Below are positions 24,301-39,300 of a stretch of DNA of 64,000 bases, in pieces; the stretch's first letter is position 1; each line of letters opens with the position of its first letter. The stretch comes from Siphonodentalium dalli (lineage: Eukaryota > Mollusca > Scaphopoda > Gadilida > Siphonodentaliidae). Position numbers and translations under genes: made by a program. The notes under the pieces are model-generated. The model was not told the DNA's origin, did not search any database, and worked only from the letters and a program-made list of their open reading frames with translations. The DNA lies in assembly GCA_032622095.1 (NCBI GenBank), contig CP136067.1:39725549-39789548 (forward strand), read 5' to 3'.

Positions 24301-27300
24301 CATAATATATAGTCACATGATCTAGTCACATAATCACATTTGAGTATTCTACATAATACATGGTACCGGTACAACAAATTTCAGATTATTTGATATTTTG
24401 ATATTTGCTATGTGATATACAGTAATGCCCTAATTAATCGACTCCATAACCACAGCAGAATAATAGGTAATTTTTCAGGATTTAGTTGGAAATATGACTT
24501 GCTCGGGGAGAGCTTTCCGATGAATGACAACAAGCCATATTTCCGACTAAATCCTGAAAAATTACTCATTATTCTGCTGTGGTTATGGAGTCGTTTAATT
24601 AGGGCATTACTGTATTGCTGGAATCAAATTGTTTATCAAAACATGTGGAAATACAACTGTTCATCCCAGTTCATCCCAGTTTGAAGAATAATGCGAATAC
24701 CAAACATAACCATGAAATACCCGCGCTACTCTTCTTGGGGCATCTCCGAAACCAGAACTGAGGAAACATGTTATAGCGTGTAATGGCAGGCTGGTAGCCA
24801 CTGCCTGAAGAAATAGGCTTCATAATAATTGGGAATAATATGGATGGATAGCCCAATTTCACTTCTTTTTTGCTCACGATATCAGTGACGATAAAATCTT
24901 CGTTACTGTGATTAACATTACAAGCTGATCCACATTAACATGGGAAACAATGTGAAATTGTTCAAGCTGGCCCGGCTGGCCTTCAATTTATTTGTTAAGA
25001 TTTTATGTTTTACGTTGTCAAAAGTCTATTTTATTCCATTATTTATTATATCTTTATTTCCATGTCACATATGGTCAAGTGTGCTTTCATTCTATTACTT
25101 ATTTTCAGCTGAGTTCTGCATAGTTATTCTTATTTTGTTGTATCAGTAGATGGAATCCTGATTAAATTTTATTTTTCCAATAGCGCAGTTTCTAGTTCTA
25201 TCAAGTTGAATTTGGGTTTTGTTGGCCATTGTGCAACTGATCCAACTTCTGATAACCTCTATATGTAGTATAGCATTACTATTAACTATATATGACCCGT
25301 TTCTGTTCAAAAGACATCAAAATAAGACTGAATACCAGGAATGGAAAAAAAATTTGGCATATGGAAAAAACTGCTTTTTGGACCCAAGAGACACCCACCC
25401 ACCCCATCATACGTGCCTGGAAAAAATGTCCGACCCCCCTGTATCTAAGAAAACAAATCTTGAATGTTTTCTCACCCTCTAGAAATTCTATACTTATATA
25501 CTTTTATAAATATTTTCTTATATTTGAGAAATTAAAAAAATATGCACATAAATATTGTTCACCCTAGAAATATTTTCTTAATCATTAGAAATAATTTCTG
25601 GTTATAAGATTACTACATCCAATTTCTTAGTGCATTGGTGCTCCCAAGAAAAAATGTTCTATGTATAGAATATTTTTCTTAAAACCAAGAATTTTTTTCT
25701 TGATATAAAGATGATTTATCTTATATTAAGATATATTTTCTGAATAAGAAAATCCTTTCAAAATTAACGCCATTGATCATTGTAAAGATAAGAAATGGAT
25801 GATTTTGTTGCGTTCCATGGAGGATGGATGTATTTGGTCTATACACTTTTGCTTTCTACACAAAATGTCAGACCAAGTTACATACATAATCCATGGAAAG
25901 CAAACAAATCAACATCAATTTCTAATATTTACACTCAACTCACATATAAGAGAGCATTATGCTCAAATTTACAACGATATTCTGGTAGTGATTTGCAAGT
26001 TGTATTCATAAACTATGAAACAAGCGATGTAGCAGCAGGTTCGTGACCTTCTAGCACTTTTGATTGCACAAGTTCATATAATCAAATTCCAGTCCGTGAA
26101 TCTCTCAGTTGTAAAGCAGCTTTCGAAGCAAAATATGGTTTGCATGAGTAAGTTGCTATGCCTTACGGAATGGCGAATATCGCGAGTCGACTTCAACGAA
26201 CAATGGAGCTTATTTTCAGTGGCTTACAATGGTTTACTGCTAATCTACATTGACGACATAGTAAAGTAGTTGGTAAATCGTTTCAAAATCGTGTCAAAGA
26301 AATATGTAAAGTCCTGCAGTGAATCAACGACGAAATTCCGTACAAGCAAATGTCATTTGTTGCGATCTATTGTAACTGTTCTACGACATATACTGTCAAA
26401 TAAAGGTATGCTAACTGATCCAAACAATGGTTCCAATGTTCTAGGCGAGCCTAAAGACAGAAACACAATTAAAGCTGATTCTAGATCGAGCTTCAAACAA
26501 CCGAAGAGGGTTTTCTAAAATTACTAAGCCTTTTACTGAGCATACACGGAAGAACAAAGACTTCGTATGGTCCGATAAATGTCAGACAGCGTTTGAATCT
26601 TCGAAACAAGCACTTGTGAGTCCTTTAGATGAAGAAAATACATTTAAACACCGATGCTTCAGATATTTCTATTGCCACATTCAGATATTTCTATACTCTC
26701 TAGCAGGGGCTACCTGACCCTTTGCCTGATCGAGTTCCGGACTGAAGATGCCGGTACCCAGAGATCTCAGGATGGAGCTAGTCCTGAAATGAGCTATTAG
26801 TGGTTGATATGGGAATCGTTAGAATCCCACCAAGGTTTGCTTTTAAAGAATTTCACATCTCAAATGGGACTGGTAGATTTATGCAACTCATAGTTCCAAC
26901 TGCGTCATGGGATTATGATTCAAATGCTTAATTATATGTTGTTATGACACTATGATACAGTATTGTTGTTTTAAAGTTAGAGTTGATATCAAACATTGGA
27001 TACTTGTTTGTGATTCATGAACATCCATTAAACATTCAATTAAAACTCTAAAAGCGCATTTAGGTTAAAAGCCAGTGAGAGCTCCTCTAGATGGATTGTC
27101 TACTGATATTCTGGAGCCATTGCCACGGACCCCGAGGGGAAATAAGTTCATTTTGTTAGTGGTAGATGCTTTAACAAATTGGATTGAAGTGTTACCGGTA
27201 TCTGATAAATCTGCAGTCACATGTGCTGAAAAAAATCTTATTATTATAAGTCAGGTTTGGAATTTGCCATAACCCACATTCGGACCAGGTTCGAAATTAT

Positions 27301-30300
27301 GAGTTACTTATTCAGCGGGTTCTGCTTAGGTGGGTATCAAGGATGACCTAAACAAAACCCCAAGTGTTATGGTCAGTCCGAGATCATGAACAAAACGCTC
27401 TTGGAAATGATAAAAGCATTCTCAAAGGCAAGTAAACCGATTGGGATCTGCATTTGGGTTGTTCAGCATATCGATTCACTCCTGATTAAAGTAGGTTCTC
27501 ACTACAAACTGTTGGGTCGTGAAGTAAAATTACTTTACGATGTTATGTTCCAAGCTGGGTCTAAATTTCCATTTGTTTATGAAAAGTGTCATTCTTTAGG
27601 GTATAATTCTAAAAATGCTCTTTATTTATTTCACATATTTTCTGTAAACTTTGTCAAATGTTTAGTTATTTATTTAAATGTTTCATCTAAACATTCAGTA
27701 TAATTCTCATCTTAAAATTATCAAATTCACTTGATCTCTATTTACTGTTATAAATGTGTGTCTTGTTATACATAAAATGGACTATTTTCAGAATAAATAA
27801 TGAACTTTATTGGTTGTTTGTTATATTTCAAGCAACCACTCGTCATTCCCATCATATAGCGACTTTAATCGTTTCTCATGATCTCATCTCGAGTGTGATT
27901 CTCTCCCATAGAGTCCTTTGCACTGACATAGATGGGACGAGATCAGGGCTTGAGCATTACAATATTTATCTGACGGGTGACATCGAAACTGTTTTATTAG
28001 AATTGTTGTGTATTTATTTTTTAATTTCATATTGATTTTTCAAAGGTAGGTCAACTGTGTAATGGCATGTCCGATTTAGGTCACATAAAACCGAAATCAT
28101 ATATAAATTCTTCTTCGGAGATTTGCATGGAAATAAATCAACATTCAAACTTGACTTAAGTATTCGAACAACGTGTGGGAATTAATTTATCAGTGTATTA
28201 CTCCATACCTGGGCTATATTCTGGAGGTCTGCAGCTCAAATACGTTCCATCATACAACTTAGCTTCGACGCCCCCGTGGACAACATTGCTAAACTCATGT
28301 AAATCTGGAACGAAACAAATGTGGATATCCATTCGACACACCAGGGTAATGTGAACACCAAAGCATGGACGTAGCCAGAGGATTGATATAATGTAAAACA
28401 AATATTATGGACCTGTTGACTGGCTATATATGATGTTGGTATGTCCTGCTGATATTGCTATGATGCTGCTGTTGGGTCCTGCTGAGTCGCTATATTGCTG
28501 ATAGGTCCTGATGACTTACTATATGAGGTGGAGGAAAATGATGATGTTATTTTTTGTGGTATTTAGCTAATCCGAGAGATTTGTGGAATGCCCTGTGTCT
28601 GTATGAAATTCAGGAACATGCATATTTTAACACATGGGGAAGTTTGAACATGTTTTAAAATTTTGTCAGCCTAGCAAAAATTCCAATGATCATCTCTTAT
28701 AAAGAGCATCCATCCTTCCGTCGCCACAGTCTAGACAATAAAGAGCGTTCTCAAATGCGAGCTGCTGCGAGAGTTTTCGATATGGATGATTGTTCCCGTG
28801 GTGTGTGCCACACGAATGATGTTGATTTCAAGTATTTTTAATTTTTCTTTTGCATGGTAAGCTGAAAATTGGCTTAGGAAATGTTGTCAAATATAGTGTC
28901 AAACCTGACAGGGCTTTCAGGCTTGGCTCCAATTGATAACATAGCAAGTAAACATTTAATGGCGGGAGCTGCGCTGGTGCAGCATTAAAGACCATGTGCT
29001 AGAACATTCTCTTATATTTGCGAGTCTCCCATAGGGAGCCTCGCATATATAGGAGAATGTACTGGCTTTCAAGTTCAGCGTAAAGGTCGTGGGAGACTCA
29101 CATATATAAGTGAATGCATTGGCACATGGTTTTCGCAAAATTTCAGGAAGCTCCAGTCATGAAAGGGTTAATCACCAGCCTAAATTAAACATGGTTCAGT
29201 ACCATAAAATCCTACACGTTTAATGTACAAGACGGTAAACTGTCTAGTACTGCACTCGGCAGTAATATGTCATATACGTTTTTTTGTGGGATTTGTATAA
29301 GAATTAAGTTATCTTCGCACAAAAAGAATAGAAACTGCCTATAATTGTGAACCACGGATTAACATTTATGTAAACTTGTAATTTACACATACACAATATA
29401 GAAGTTGTTTTTAGTATTGAACCCTGAAGTGTTTTAGCATGACAATAAACAAGGCAGAGATCAGTCCTCTGCTACGCTGGGCTGAATACTGAAATCGCGT
29501 ACACGGAGTATGAGGAAATCAAATCACCCATTTTATTTATCATTCAAGACTTTTGTCGTTTACATTTACTTTACAATGAATTCTTCATTATTCTGAGAAA
29601 CGTCAAATGTTTGTCAAATGTTTAAATATGTTATTATTTTGATTGGAATAAAATATGTTTACACCAAACCGAACTGTCAAGCCAGAATGAATTGTAACTG
29701 ACAAAACACTTAAATATATATAGTTTTTATATTTAATGACGAAAATATACATGATGGCAGTGGTTAGACCAGCGTAACAAGAGTACTGAACATGTCTAGC
29801 AGCTTGGGCAATATGGCGGATTAATACTCACATCCGAAACTGAGGCTCACCGGATCACTGACGAGTGAACCATACTGATTATACGCCATGCACTGGTAAA
29901 CCCCGGCATCTCGGTTCGAATCCGGATGAGGGAACTCAAGCTTTCCGTCTGAAAACGTGTATCCCGGGTGGGATTCCGGAGTGATTTCGGTCTTACTACT
30001 AAAAGTCACCCGGAACCACTTGTAGCTTGGCGCCGGATTGCCGTCTGCGAGGCACTCTATGTAACCGGCCGATGGAGCGACGATCACCGTGTCTTCGGGT
30101 ATTTTCGTAAAGGACGGGCCCTTCAGTGATGATTCCGAATCTAGGTTGGTGGACCCGAAGTCTGAAATAAATTAAACGCTCTTTATTGTTTCACGATGAA
30201 GGAAAGTCTGGGCTGAATTGGTTCCAAAATTTGTCTACGTAATTTGGAAGGAGGTATAAGATAGTTTGATACGTACACGAAATATTGATATACCGGCTTC

Positions 30301-33300
30301 ATAATGCCATGAAAAATACTTGACATAGTCACATACATTTTCCAGCGGTTTTAAATTTTTACACATACGTGGAACAAATGCTCTTTATTTCTACCATATC
30401 AGGAACAGACTAACAAGGAACGCTCTTTTATGTTCCATGAGTGCACATGGCTGTTTTTTGTTTTGGCCGCAAAGTTGTATTTTTAATGAATTCAGTCCTT
30501 TTTTCTGGGACAAATGTAGTTCAATATTTGTGATCAGGTACAGTACAGGATGAATGGATTATTTGGTATACATCCATATGTATTATCGTTATATATAGGC
30601 GGATGTGCATCTGTTTCCAACAGATAATTGTATAGGTGTTAGAACATGTCATGCACCTCTACTCTGACTAATGCCCGTAGAGATAATATTCCACCTTATT
30701 TCTCAGGTAGTATATGTTCTCTGATAATATACTTCACTGAAGGTGAAGATCCCACTCGAAATTACATGTTTTTCTGTGACTTTTCTGAGCCGATATCGCA
30801 ATAAACATTTAATTAATTACCCAGGAGAAATTCCATAATTGTAAGCGACGCAAAGCAACATCGCTCAGGTCGAGAGGCGTCATTATTGTGTTCTCTTATG
30901 CTGTATATAATAGTTTGAGAATAAAATATTATCTATCTCACAAAGTCACTCTAATCGTGAAATTTCAAGTTAGGACCATAAACTACAGTGAAGTACATTA
31001 TTAAGGAACAGATACTAACTAAAAAATATGTTCCCCGCGTTATTTTTTCAACTCCATAACTGGACCATAAGGTTCCCTGTCAAAACTTCAAAAATTTCCA
31101 AGGTTTTGTACTTGTGGAATATGAGCTCTACGGGCGTTAGCCAGAGTAGAGATTCATGGCATGATATATATAGGTGTGAATAAGCGATGGAAAATAGTTA
31201 ACTTCAGTTTTTCGTGAAACAATAAAGAGTGTTACTGGTTAGTGTCTTCCCGATGAGGCAACAATAAAGAACGTTAATTCACTTCTTTGATACCGTTCCA
31301 TCGTTGAGAGTTATATAATCAAATATCTCACACGCGTGTGGGCGTTATATCAGAAATCAAGTATATGTTGCTATCTATTACTCTGACTATCATATATATG
31401 AAAGGAATAGCAGTATCGATGTATCGCATGTCTGCAGCCACGAATGTGGTTTCAATAATAATAAAATCTTACTAATATCTCTCTTTCCTTGGTAAATTCG
31501 ATACGCCTCGTGGATGTCAACTTCGCAGATGTAAGAGTTTGCGGAAAAGTAATTGACTTTTGTCCACCCATAATTGCTCTCTATCTCTGTAAAGTAAACA
31601 AAATTAAATAGAAATAGACACGTAGGGGAATCACGTGGTTTCGAGGTCGCATACAAAATGGCCGACGCTAGTGCAACCACACAAAACATACTATACGAGA
31701 AACTGACTCAAAACATAGCATTTTGACTGTTACGAGCATATTCTAGTTTATTTTTGAAACAAGTTGATACCTTATTTGTTCGGAAATACTTAGTGCGTTC
31801 CTGAAACATTCTGACCAAAGTTGCCAGTCGGAGTTGCGTTGAATACACCAGTTCATACATCTTGGAGAATCCTTGGACCGACAACTTTGGTTAGAATGTT
31901 AGAGCAAACAAATGTGAATTTGGACATAAATGAGGTATCATCTTGTTTGACAAATAGTAGCGCATTTTCTCGTAGCTGTCAAAAATAATATGTAATATGT
32001 CGTATCTTAGTTTATTACCTTTTGTGTTTGTGTTGTGTTTCAGATCGCCTCGGCCATTTTTAATGCGTGATACTCATCAACTCGAATCCACGTGATTCCC
32101 CACCGTGATATGAAAAACGCTGGAAAACATGGTCCGAAGTGGTCTATGTGTTCATATGACATATGCGTAGCAAGAACACACTTCTGTTCCGAGATGAGAA
32201 CATTCTGTTACTTCACTGAGATTATGGTCTCGGAGTAGCCATGTTCTGTTCTGTTCATTTTTCCGGGCACTTTCATTAAAACAAAAACCTTGCTTTTCGT
32301 ACTAGAAAAGTTGAACCTCCAAGATACACTGTAATCATGACAGATAACTAACATTTAATCGAGACCAGCTTTGGGGAGCGACACAATTGCGATATCGTCT
32401 GCTGTAGTTGGGACAGAGCATGCGATATTATGAATTGCAAATCCCTGTTGTGTTGCAGTTAGTTTTAGAAGCAAGCCATTCACATACATCAAGTAAATGA
32501 ACGGTGAACTGATTATCCATGGCGCATTCCTTGTAAGATTGGAAATGGATCCGACACACCGCCATTATACATAATTTTGCTGTAGCAATACCTTATGCAT
32601 GTTACTGATTATTCTAAGAGGTTTACCTCGAATTCCAAATTGATATAATTTCAACATTAGGCCTGAGTGCCAGGGTCGATCGAAAGCCTTCGCCGAGTCC
32701 ATGAAACACACAAACGCGCGAGAACCCTTTTCAGAAGCATATGCTACTGCTTCCTGTTATACGAAAGATGACATCGTGCAGCTGATTTCGTCTGGAAGCT
32801 GCTCTGTTGCTCACTTGGAAAAATTGACACATAGAGGACTTTCCACACGCGGTTCATAATGACTGCTTCGAAAACTTTGTATAAAACTAACAAGAGCGTT
32901 ATCGCATGATAGCTGACATGCGGGTGTGGTTATTTTGGTGACCCCTTATACAAAGGGACAATGAGTCCTGTTTTCGTTTCACGTGGTACGTGTTCAAATT
33001 GAAGGATGCCGTTCTAATGAATACACAGCAAACGTACAAGATACATCAAGACTTTATTGCAAAACACCTCAATGGGCAGTTGCAAGATACTGATGAGTAT
33101 CATATACATAAATAAGCAATACATAAAAAAAATATATAACAAACACTTATCAGTTCTCATAATCGTTGCAAATTTTCTGCATCATTCAAATTATTGAATT
33201 CACTATCGTGTGTCTCAATTTCGCTGAATAAATTAGATCTTAAATCATCGTACGCGTTACATTCAATGATAAAATGCATTTCAGATTCGACACATTGTTT

Positions 33301-36300
33301 GTCACACATGGAACACAGCCGATTTTCCAATGGTATTACTGGTTGCCTATGCCTCCCTTTTTCTATTTCCAATATGTCAGTGCTCACGCGCAATCTAGAC
33401 AACTGCATGGATCATGCCATCTTTGAGTTCTAAGTGAACTTTCACACGACCACGATACAATCGTAAGTGGAGAGTTTTCTGTTGAGGATAGTTGGACTGC
33501 GCATGCTCACGAAAAGATCGTGAGTAAAAATTAATCTCAAGCACTGTTTCATTTCAGCTTGCGACCCGGTGCTATTAATATTTTCCGTCAACTACCTGTG
33601 TGATTGATATAAGTGAGATAATAGCATGGCATTTACAGGCATATTTCGGTAGTATCGTAACAAGTTGATTCATAATTGTTTTTATTTCTCAATTCAATTC
33701 AATTCAATTCAATGTATTTCTGTTAATCAATATGTACATATTACAGATAACATATATATGACATAAAAATATTCAATTATGACATATAATAACAACAAAT
33801 TTCACACGAGGGATACATGAGTGATTAGATATTTGGTAAGTTTCTGTTCGGGTGATGATTTAAGGTACAGTGAGCGGGAAAGTTATGGTCATGGATGTAG
33901 GTATTTTAAAGATAGGGGTGGGTACATGGAATATAAGTGTTATAGCCTCAAGTGGACTTGCCGAAAATATCCTTATGAAAGTTGACAGATTCCTAATTGT
34001 CTTTTTATTTCTAGTCTTAAAGAATTCTGAGAGTTTGTGGGCATTCGGTCTTCTATAGAAATACAAATATCTACACTTTTCACGTTGTTAGATGTGGTAC
34101 AGATGCATTTTATAAGGGTTTTTCGCACTTTTTTGCTCATTGTGTCGAGATACCTGCAAAAAGATGACGTGCAAACTTGCGAGTGGGTGAACGTACCCTA
34201 TAAGTGTGACGTCATAGATCAGTGAGACGGTTATACTCCATTTCGAAAATAAGAATTGTGCAATAGTTCGTGTCTGTTTTAGTCGACAACGAGTTATGAA
34301 TCCAACTATCTAATCGTACAGTCCGTATTGTTGAATCTGATTACGTAACACTGTCTCAAATCAATTGCTTTGATTGGATGATTTCATCATCGAGTGAGCT
34401 CTGATCGGCGTAAAAGAATCGAAAAAAGATGCTCTCTATGGCAGGTAATCAGACCTATGTGAGTCTGAAATTTATTGAGACTGACATGGGAGTATCTGAA
34501 CCTAGCTAATCTTACCGGAATAGGTGTACGCCACGTGGTATCTGAACCTAGCTAATCTTACATGAATAGGTGTACGCCACGTGATATCTGTACTCGCTAA
34601 TCTTACCTGAATAGGTGTACGCCACGTGGTATCTGAACCTAGCTAATCTGACCTGAATAGGTGTACGCCACGTGGTATCTGAACTTAGCTAATCTTACCT
34701 GAATAGGTGTACGCCACGTGGTATCTGAACCTAGCTAATCTTACCTGAATAGGTGTACGCCACGTGGTATCTGAACCTAGCTAATCTTACCTGAATAGGT
34801 GTACACCGCGTGGTATCTGAACCTAGCTAATCTTACATGAATAGGTGTACACCGCGTGGTATCTGAACCTAGCTAATCTTACCTGAATAGGTGTACACCA
34901 CGTGGTATCTGAACTCGCTAATCTTACCTGAATAGGTGTACGCCACGTGGTATCTGAACCTCGCTAATCTTACCTGAATAGGTGTACGCCACGTGGTATC
35001 TGAACCTAGCTAATCTTACATGAATAGGTGTACGCCACGTGGTATCTGAACTCGCTAATCTTACCTGAATAGGTGTACACCACGTGGTATCTGAACTCGC
35101 TAATCTTACCTGAATAGGTGTACGCCACGTGGTATCTGAACCTCGCTAATCTTACCTGAATAGGTGTACGCCACGTGGTATATGAACTCGCTAATCTTAC
35201 ATGAATAGGTGTACGCCACGTGGTATCTGAACTCGCTAATCTTACCTGAATAGGTGTACGCCACGTGGTATCTGAACCTCGCTAATCTTACCTGAATAGG
35301 TGTACGCCACGTGGTATATGAACTCGCTAATCTTACCTGAATAGGTGTACACCACGTGGTATCTGAACTCGCTAATCTTACCTGAATAGGTGTACGCCAC
35401 GTGGTATCTGAACTCGCTAATCTTACCTGAATAGGTGTACACCACGTGGTATCTGAACTCGCTAATCTTACCTGAATAGGTGTACGCCACGTGGTATCTG
35501 AACCTCGCTAATCTTACCTGAATAGGTGTACGCCACGTGGTATATGAACTCGCTAATCTTACCTGAATAGGTGTACACCACGTGGTATCTGAACTCGCTA
35601 ATCTTACCTGAATAGGTGTACGCCACGTGGTATCTGAACCTCGCTAATCTTACCCGAATAGGTGTACGCCACGTGGTATCTGAACCTCGCTAATCTTACA
35701 TGAATAGGTGTACGCCACGTGGTATCTGAACTCGCTAATCTTACCTGAATAGGTGTACGCCACGTGGTATCTGAACTCGCTAATCTTACCTGAATAGGTG
35801 TACGCCACGTGGTATCTGAACTCGCTAATCTTACATGAATAGGTGTACGCCACGTGGTATCTGAACTCGCTAATCTTACATGAATAGGTGTACGCCACGT
35901 GGTATCTGAACTCGCTAATCTTACCTGAATAGGTGTACACCACGTGGTATCTGAACCTCGCTAATCTTACCTGAATAGGTGTACGCCACGTGGTATCTGA
36001 ACCTCGCTAATCTTACCTGAATAGGTGTACGCCACGTGGTATCTGAACTCGCTAATCTTACCTGAATAGGTGTACGCCACGTGGTATCTGAACCTCGCCA
36101 ATCTTACATGAATAGGTGTACGCCACGTGGTATCTGAACCTCGCTAATCTTACCTGAATAGGTGTACGCCACGTGGTATCTGAACTCGCTAATCTTACAT
36201 GAATAGGTGTACGCCACGTGGTATCTGAACTCGCTAATCTTACCTGAATAGGTGTACACCACGTGGTATCTGAACCTCGCTAATCTTACCTGAATAGGTG

Positions 36301-39300
36301 TACGCCACGTGGTATCTGAACCTCGCTAATCTTACCTGAATAGGTGTACGCCACGTGGTATCTGAACTCGCTAATCTTACCTGAATAGGTGTACGCCACG
36401 TGGTATCTGAACCTCGCTAATCTTACATGAATAGGTGTACGCCACGTGGTATCTGAACCTCGCTAATCTTACCTGAATAGGTGTACGCCACGTGGTATCT
36501 GAACTCGCTAATCTTACCTGAATAGGTGTACGCCACGTGGTATCTGAACTCGCTAATCTTACCTGAATAGGTGTACGCCACGTGGTATCTGAACTCGCTA
36601 ATCTTACCTGAATAGGTGTACGCCACGTGGTATCTGAACCTCGCTAATCTTACATGAATAGGTGTACGCCACGTGGTATCTGAACCTCGCTAATCTTACC
36701 TGAATAGGTGTACGCCACGTGGTATCTGAACTCGCTAATCTTACCTGAATAGGTGTACGCCACGTGGTATCTGAACTCGCTAATCTTACCTGAATAGGTG
36801 TACGCCACGTGGTATCTGAACCTCGCTAATCTTACATGAATAGGTGTACGCCACGTGGTATCTGAACCTAGCTAATCTTACCTGAATAGGTGTACGCCAC
36901 GTGGTATCTGAACTCGCTAATCTTACCTGAATAGGTGTACGCCACGTGGTATCTGAACTCGCTAATCTTACCTGAATAGGTGTACGCCACGTGGTATCTG
37001 AACTCGCTAATCTTACCTGAATAGGTGTACGCCACGTGGTATCTGAACCTCGCTAATCTTACATGAATAGGTGTACGCCACGTGGTATCTGAACTCGCTA
37101 ATCTTACCTGAATAGGTGTACGCCACGTGGTATCTGAACTCGCTAATCTTACCTGAATAGGTGTACGCCACGTGGTATCTGAACCTCGCTAATCTTACCT
37201 GAATAGGTGTACGCCACGTGGTATCTGAACTCGCTAATCTTACCTGAATAGATGTACGCCACGTGGTATCTGAACTCGCTAATCTTACCTGAATAGGTGT
37301 ACGCCACGTGGTATCTGAACTCGCTAATCTTACCTGAATAGGTGTACGCCACGTGGTATCTGAACTCGCTAATCTTACCTGAATAGGTGTACGCCACGTG
37401 GTATCTGAACCTCGCTAATCTTACCTGAATAGGTGTACGCCACGTGGTATCTGAACTCGCTAATCTTACCTGAATAGATGTACGCCACGTGGTATCTGAA
37501 CTCGCTAATCTTACCTGAATAGGTGTACACCACGTGGTATCTGAACTCGCTAATCTTACCTGAATAGATGTACGCCACGTGGTAACTGAACCTAGCTAAT
37601 CTTACCTGAATAGGTGTACGCCACGTGGTATCTGAACTCGCTAATCTTACCTGAATAGGTGTACGCCACGTGGTATCTGAACCTCGCTAATCTTACCTGA
37701 ATAGGTGTACGCCACGTGGTATCTGAACTCGCTAATCTTACCTGAATAGGTGTACGCCACGTGGTAACTGAACTCGCTAATCTTACCTGAATAGGTGTAC
37801 GTCACGTCGTATCTGAACCTAGCTAATCTTACCTGAATAGGTGTACGCCACGTGGTATCTGAACCTAGCTAATCTTACATGAATAGGTGTACGCCACGTG
37901 GTATCTGAACTCGCTAATCTTACCTGAATAGGTGTACGCCACGTGGTATCTGAACTCGCTAATCTTACCTGAATAGGTGTACGCCACGTGGTATCTGAAC
38001 TCGCTAATCTTACCTGAATAGGTGTACGCCACGTGGTATCTGAACCTAGCTAATCTTACCTGAATAGGTGTACGCCACGTGGTATCTGAACCTAGCTAAT
38101 CTTACCTGAATAGGTGTACACCACGTGGTATCTGAACTCGCTAATCTTACCTGAATAGGTGTACGCCACGTGGTATCTGAACTCGCTAATCTTACCTGAA
38201 TAGGTGTACGCCACGTGGTATCTGAACTCGCTAATCTTACCTGAATAGGTGTACGCCACGTGGTATCTGAACTCGCTAATCTTACCTGAATAGGCGTACG
38301 CCACGTGGTATCTGAACTCGCTAATCTTACCTGAATAGATGTACGCCACGTGGTATATGAACCTAGCTAATCTTACCTGAATAGGTGTACGCCACGTGGT
38401 ATCTGAACCTAGCTAATCTTACCTGAATAGGTGTACGCCACGTGGTATCTGAACTCGCTAATCTTACCTGAATAGGTGTACGCCACGTGGTATCTGAACC
38501 TAGCTAATCTTACCTGAATAGGTGTACGCCACGTGGTATCTGAACCTAGCTAATCTGACCTGAATAGGTGTACGCCACGTGGTATCTGTACTCGCTAATC
38601 TTACCTGAATAGGTGTAAGCCATGTGGTATCCTGCGAGATGGACATTTCCGATGTTCGCCGAGTGGAATAGTTCTATACTGGCAGGAGTTCCGTCCCCTG
38701 TCCATCTATAGGATCCATCAAGCATGTCCTGAACACCACTGGTTAACCATGTGTGACTCCTACAACAAAATACATGAACAATCTTTACACTTAAACCTCG
38801 GTTCAATCTATTAAAGGCAAATTAAAGCGCACCAGTAATGCAACATACATGTATATATTCACCCCTACCAAAATGGGTGTTATTTAAGCTGCCGAACAAT
38901 AGAAAAGTATCAGTGTTTGTAAATCAGTAGGAAAAAAATTGCAGGCACCGGAAATAATGTTTTTTTCTGGGCTCCGGATCATCCACACACCCCGGCCCTG
39001 TAACGTAACTTTTCGTAAGACCCCCCCCCCCCGCCCCTGGATAAATACGAAACATCTATACGCAGTCTATGTAACTCGGGGGGGGGACTATCTGATATGA
39101 TATAATCTAGTTCCTCATTGTTTTCTTTGTGGACAACTAAAAAGAGCGTTATGTGTCAGTCCTTTACTGATATGTCAAGAATAAACAGCGGTTTTATCAG
39201 TTTTTGTGTGGAAAGTTGAAGATAGCTGGCTTTCGCAGTGGTTTCATGTGCAATAAGTTAAATTTTATAAAAGTCTAGAACAACTATCATCAGCAAGTAT

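Larger units (their letters stand above)
23832..28208. other. Intron between Ig2 halves
   Basis: It contains a G-run repeat (23896-24085), a large hairpin (24418-24614), another G-run repeat fragment (25332-25437), a family E element (25793-25915), a decayed Ty3/gypsy pol (26065-27560) and unassigned AT-rich DNA. Confidence 0.6.
31587..34489. other. Intron of CTLD exons 3-4, left of the array
   Basis: It holds an inverted pair at about 31800-31900 (TTCTGACCAAAGTTG / CAACTTTGGTTAGAA), LINE reverse-transcriptase remains (32350-32960), a LINE C-terminal fragment (33035-33430), half of a family L element (33429-33530) and an (AATTC)n microsatellite (33691-33712). Confidence 0.6.

Noticed and set aside
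34490-38604. A CRISPR array or a coding repeat domain
   Set aside because: There are no spacers and the context is eukaryotic. Units of 46 bp break the frame every few repeats, so it is not a continuous coding repeat.
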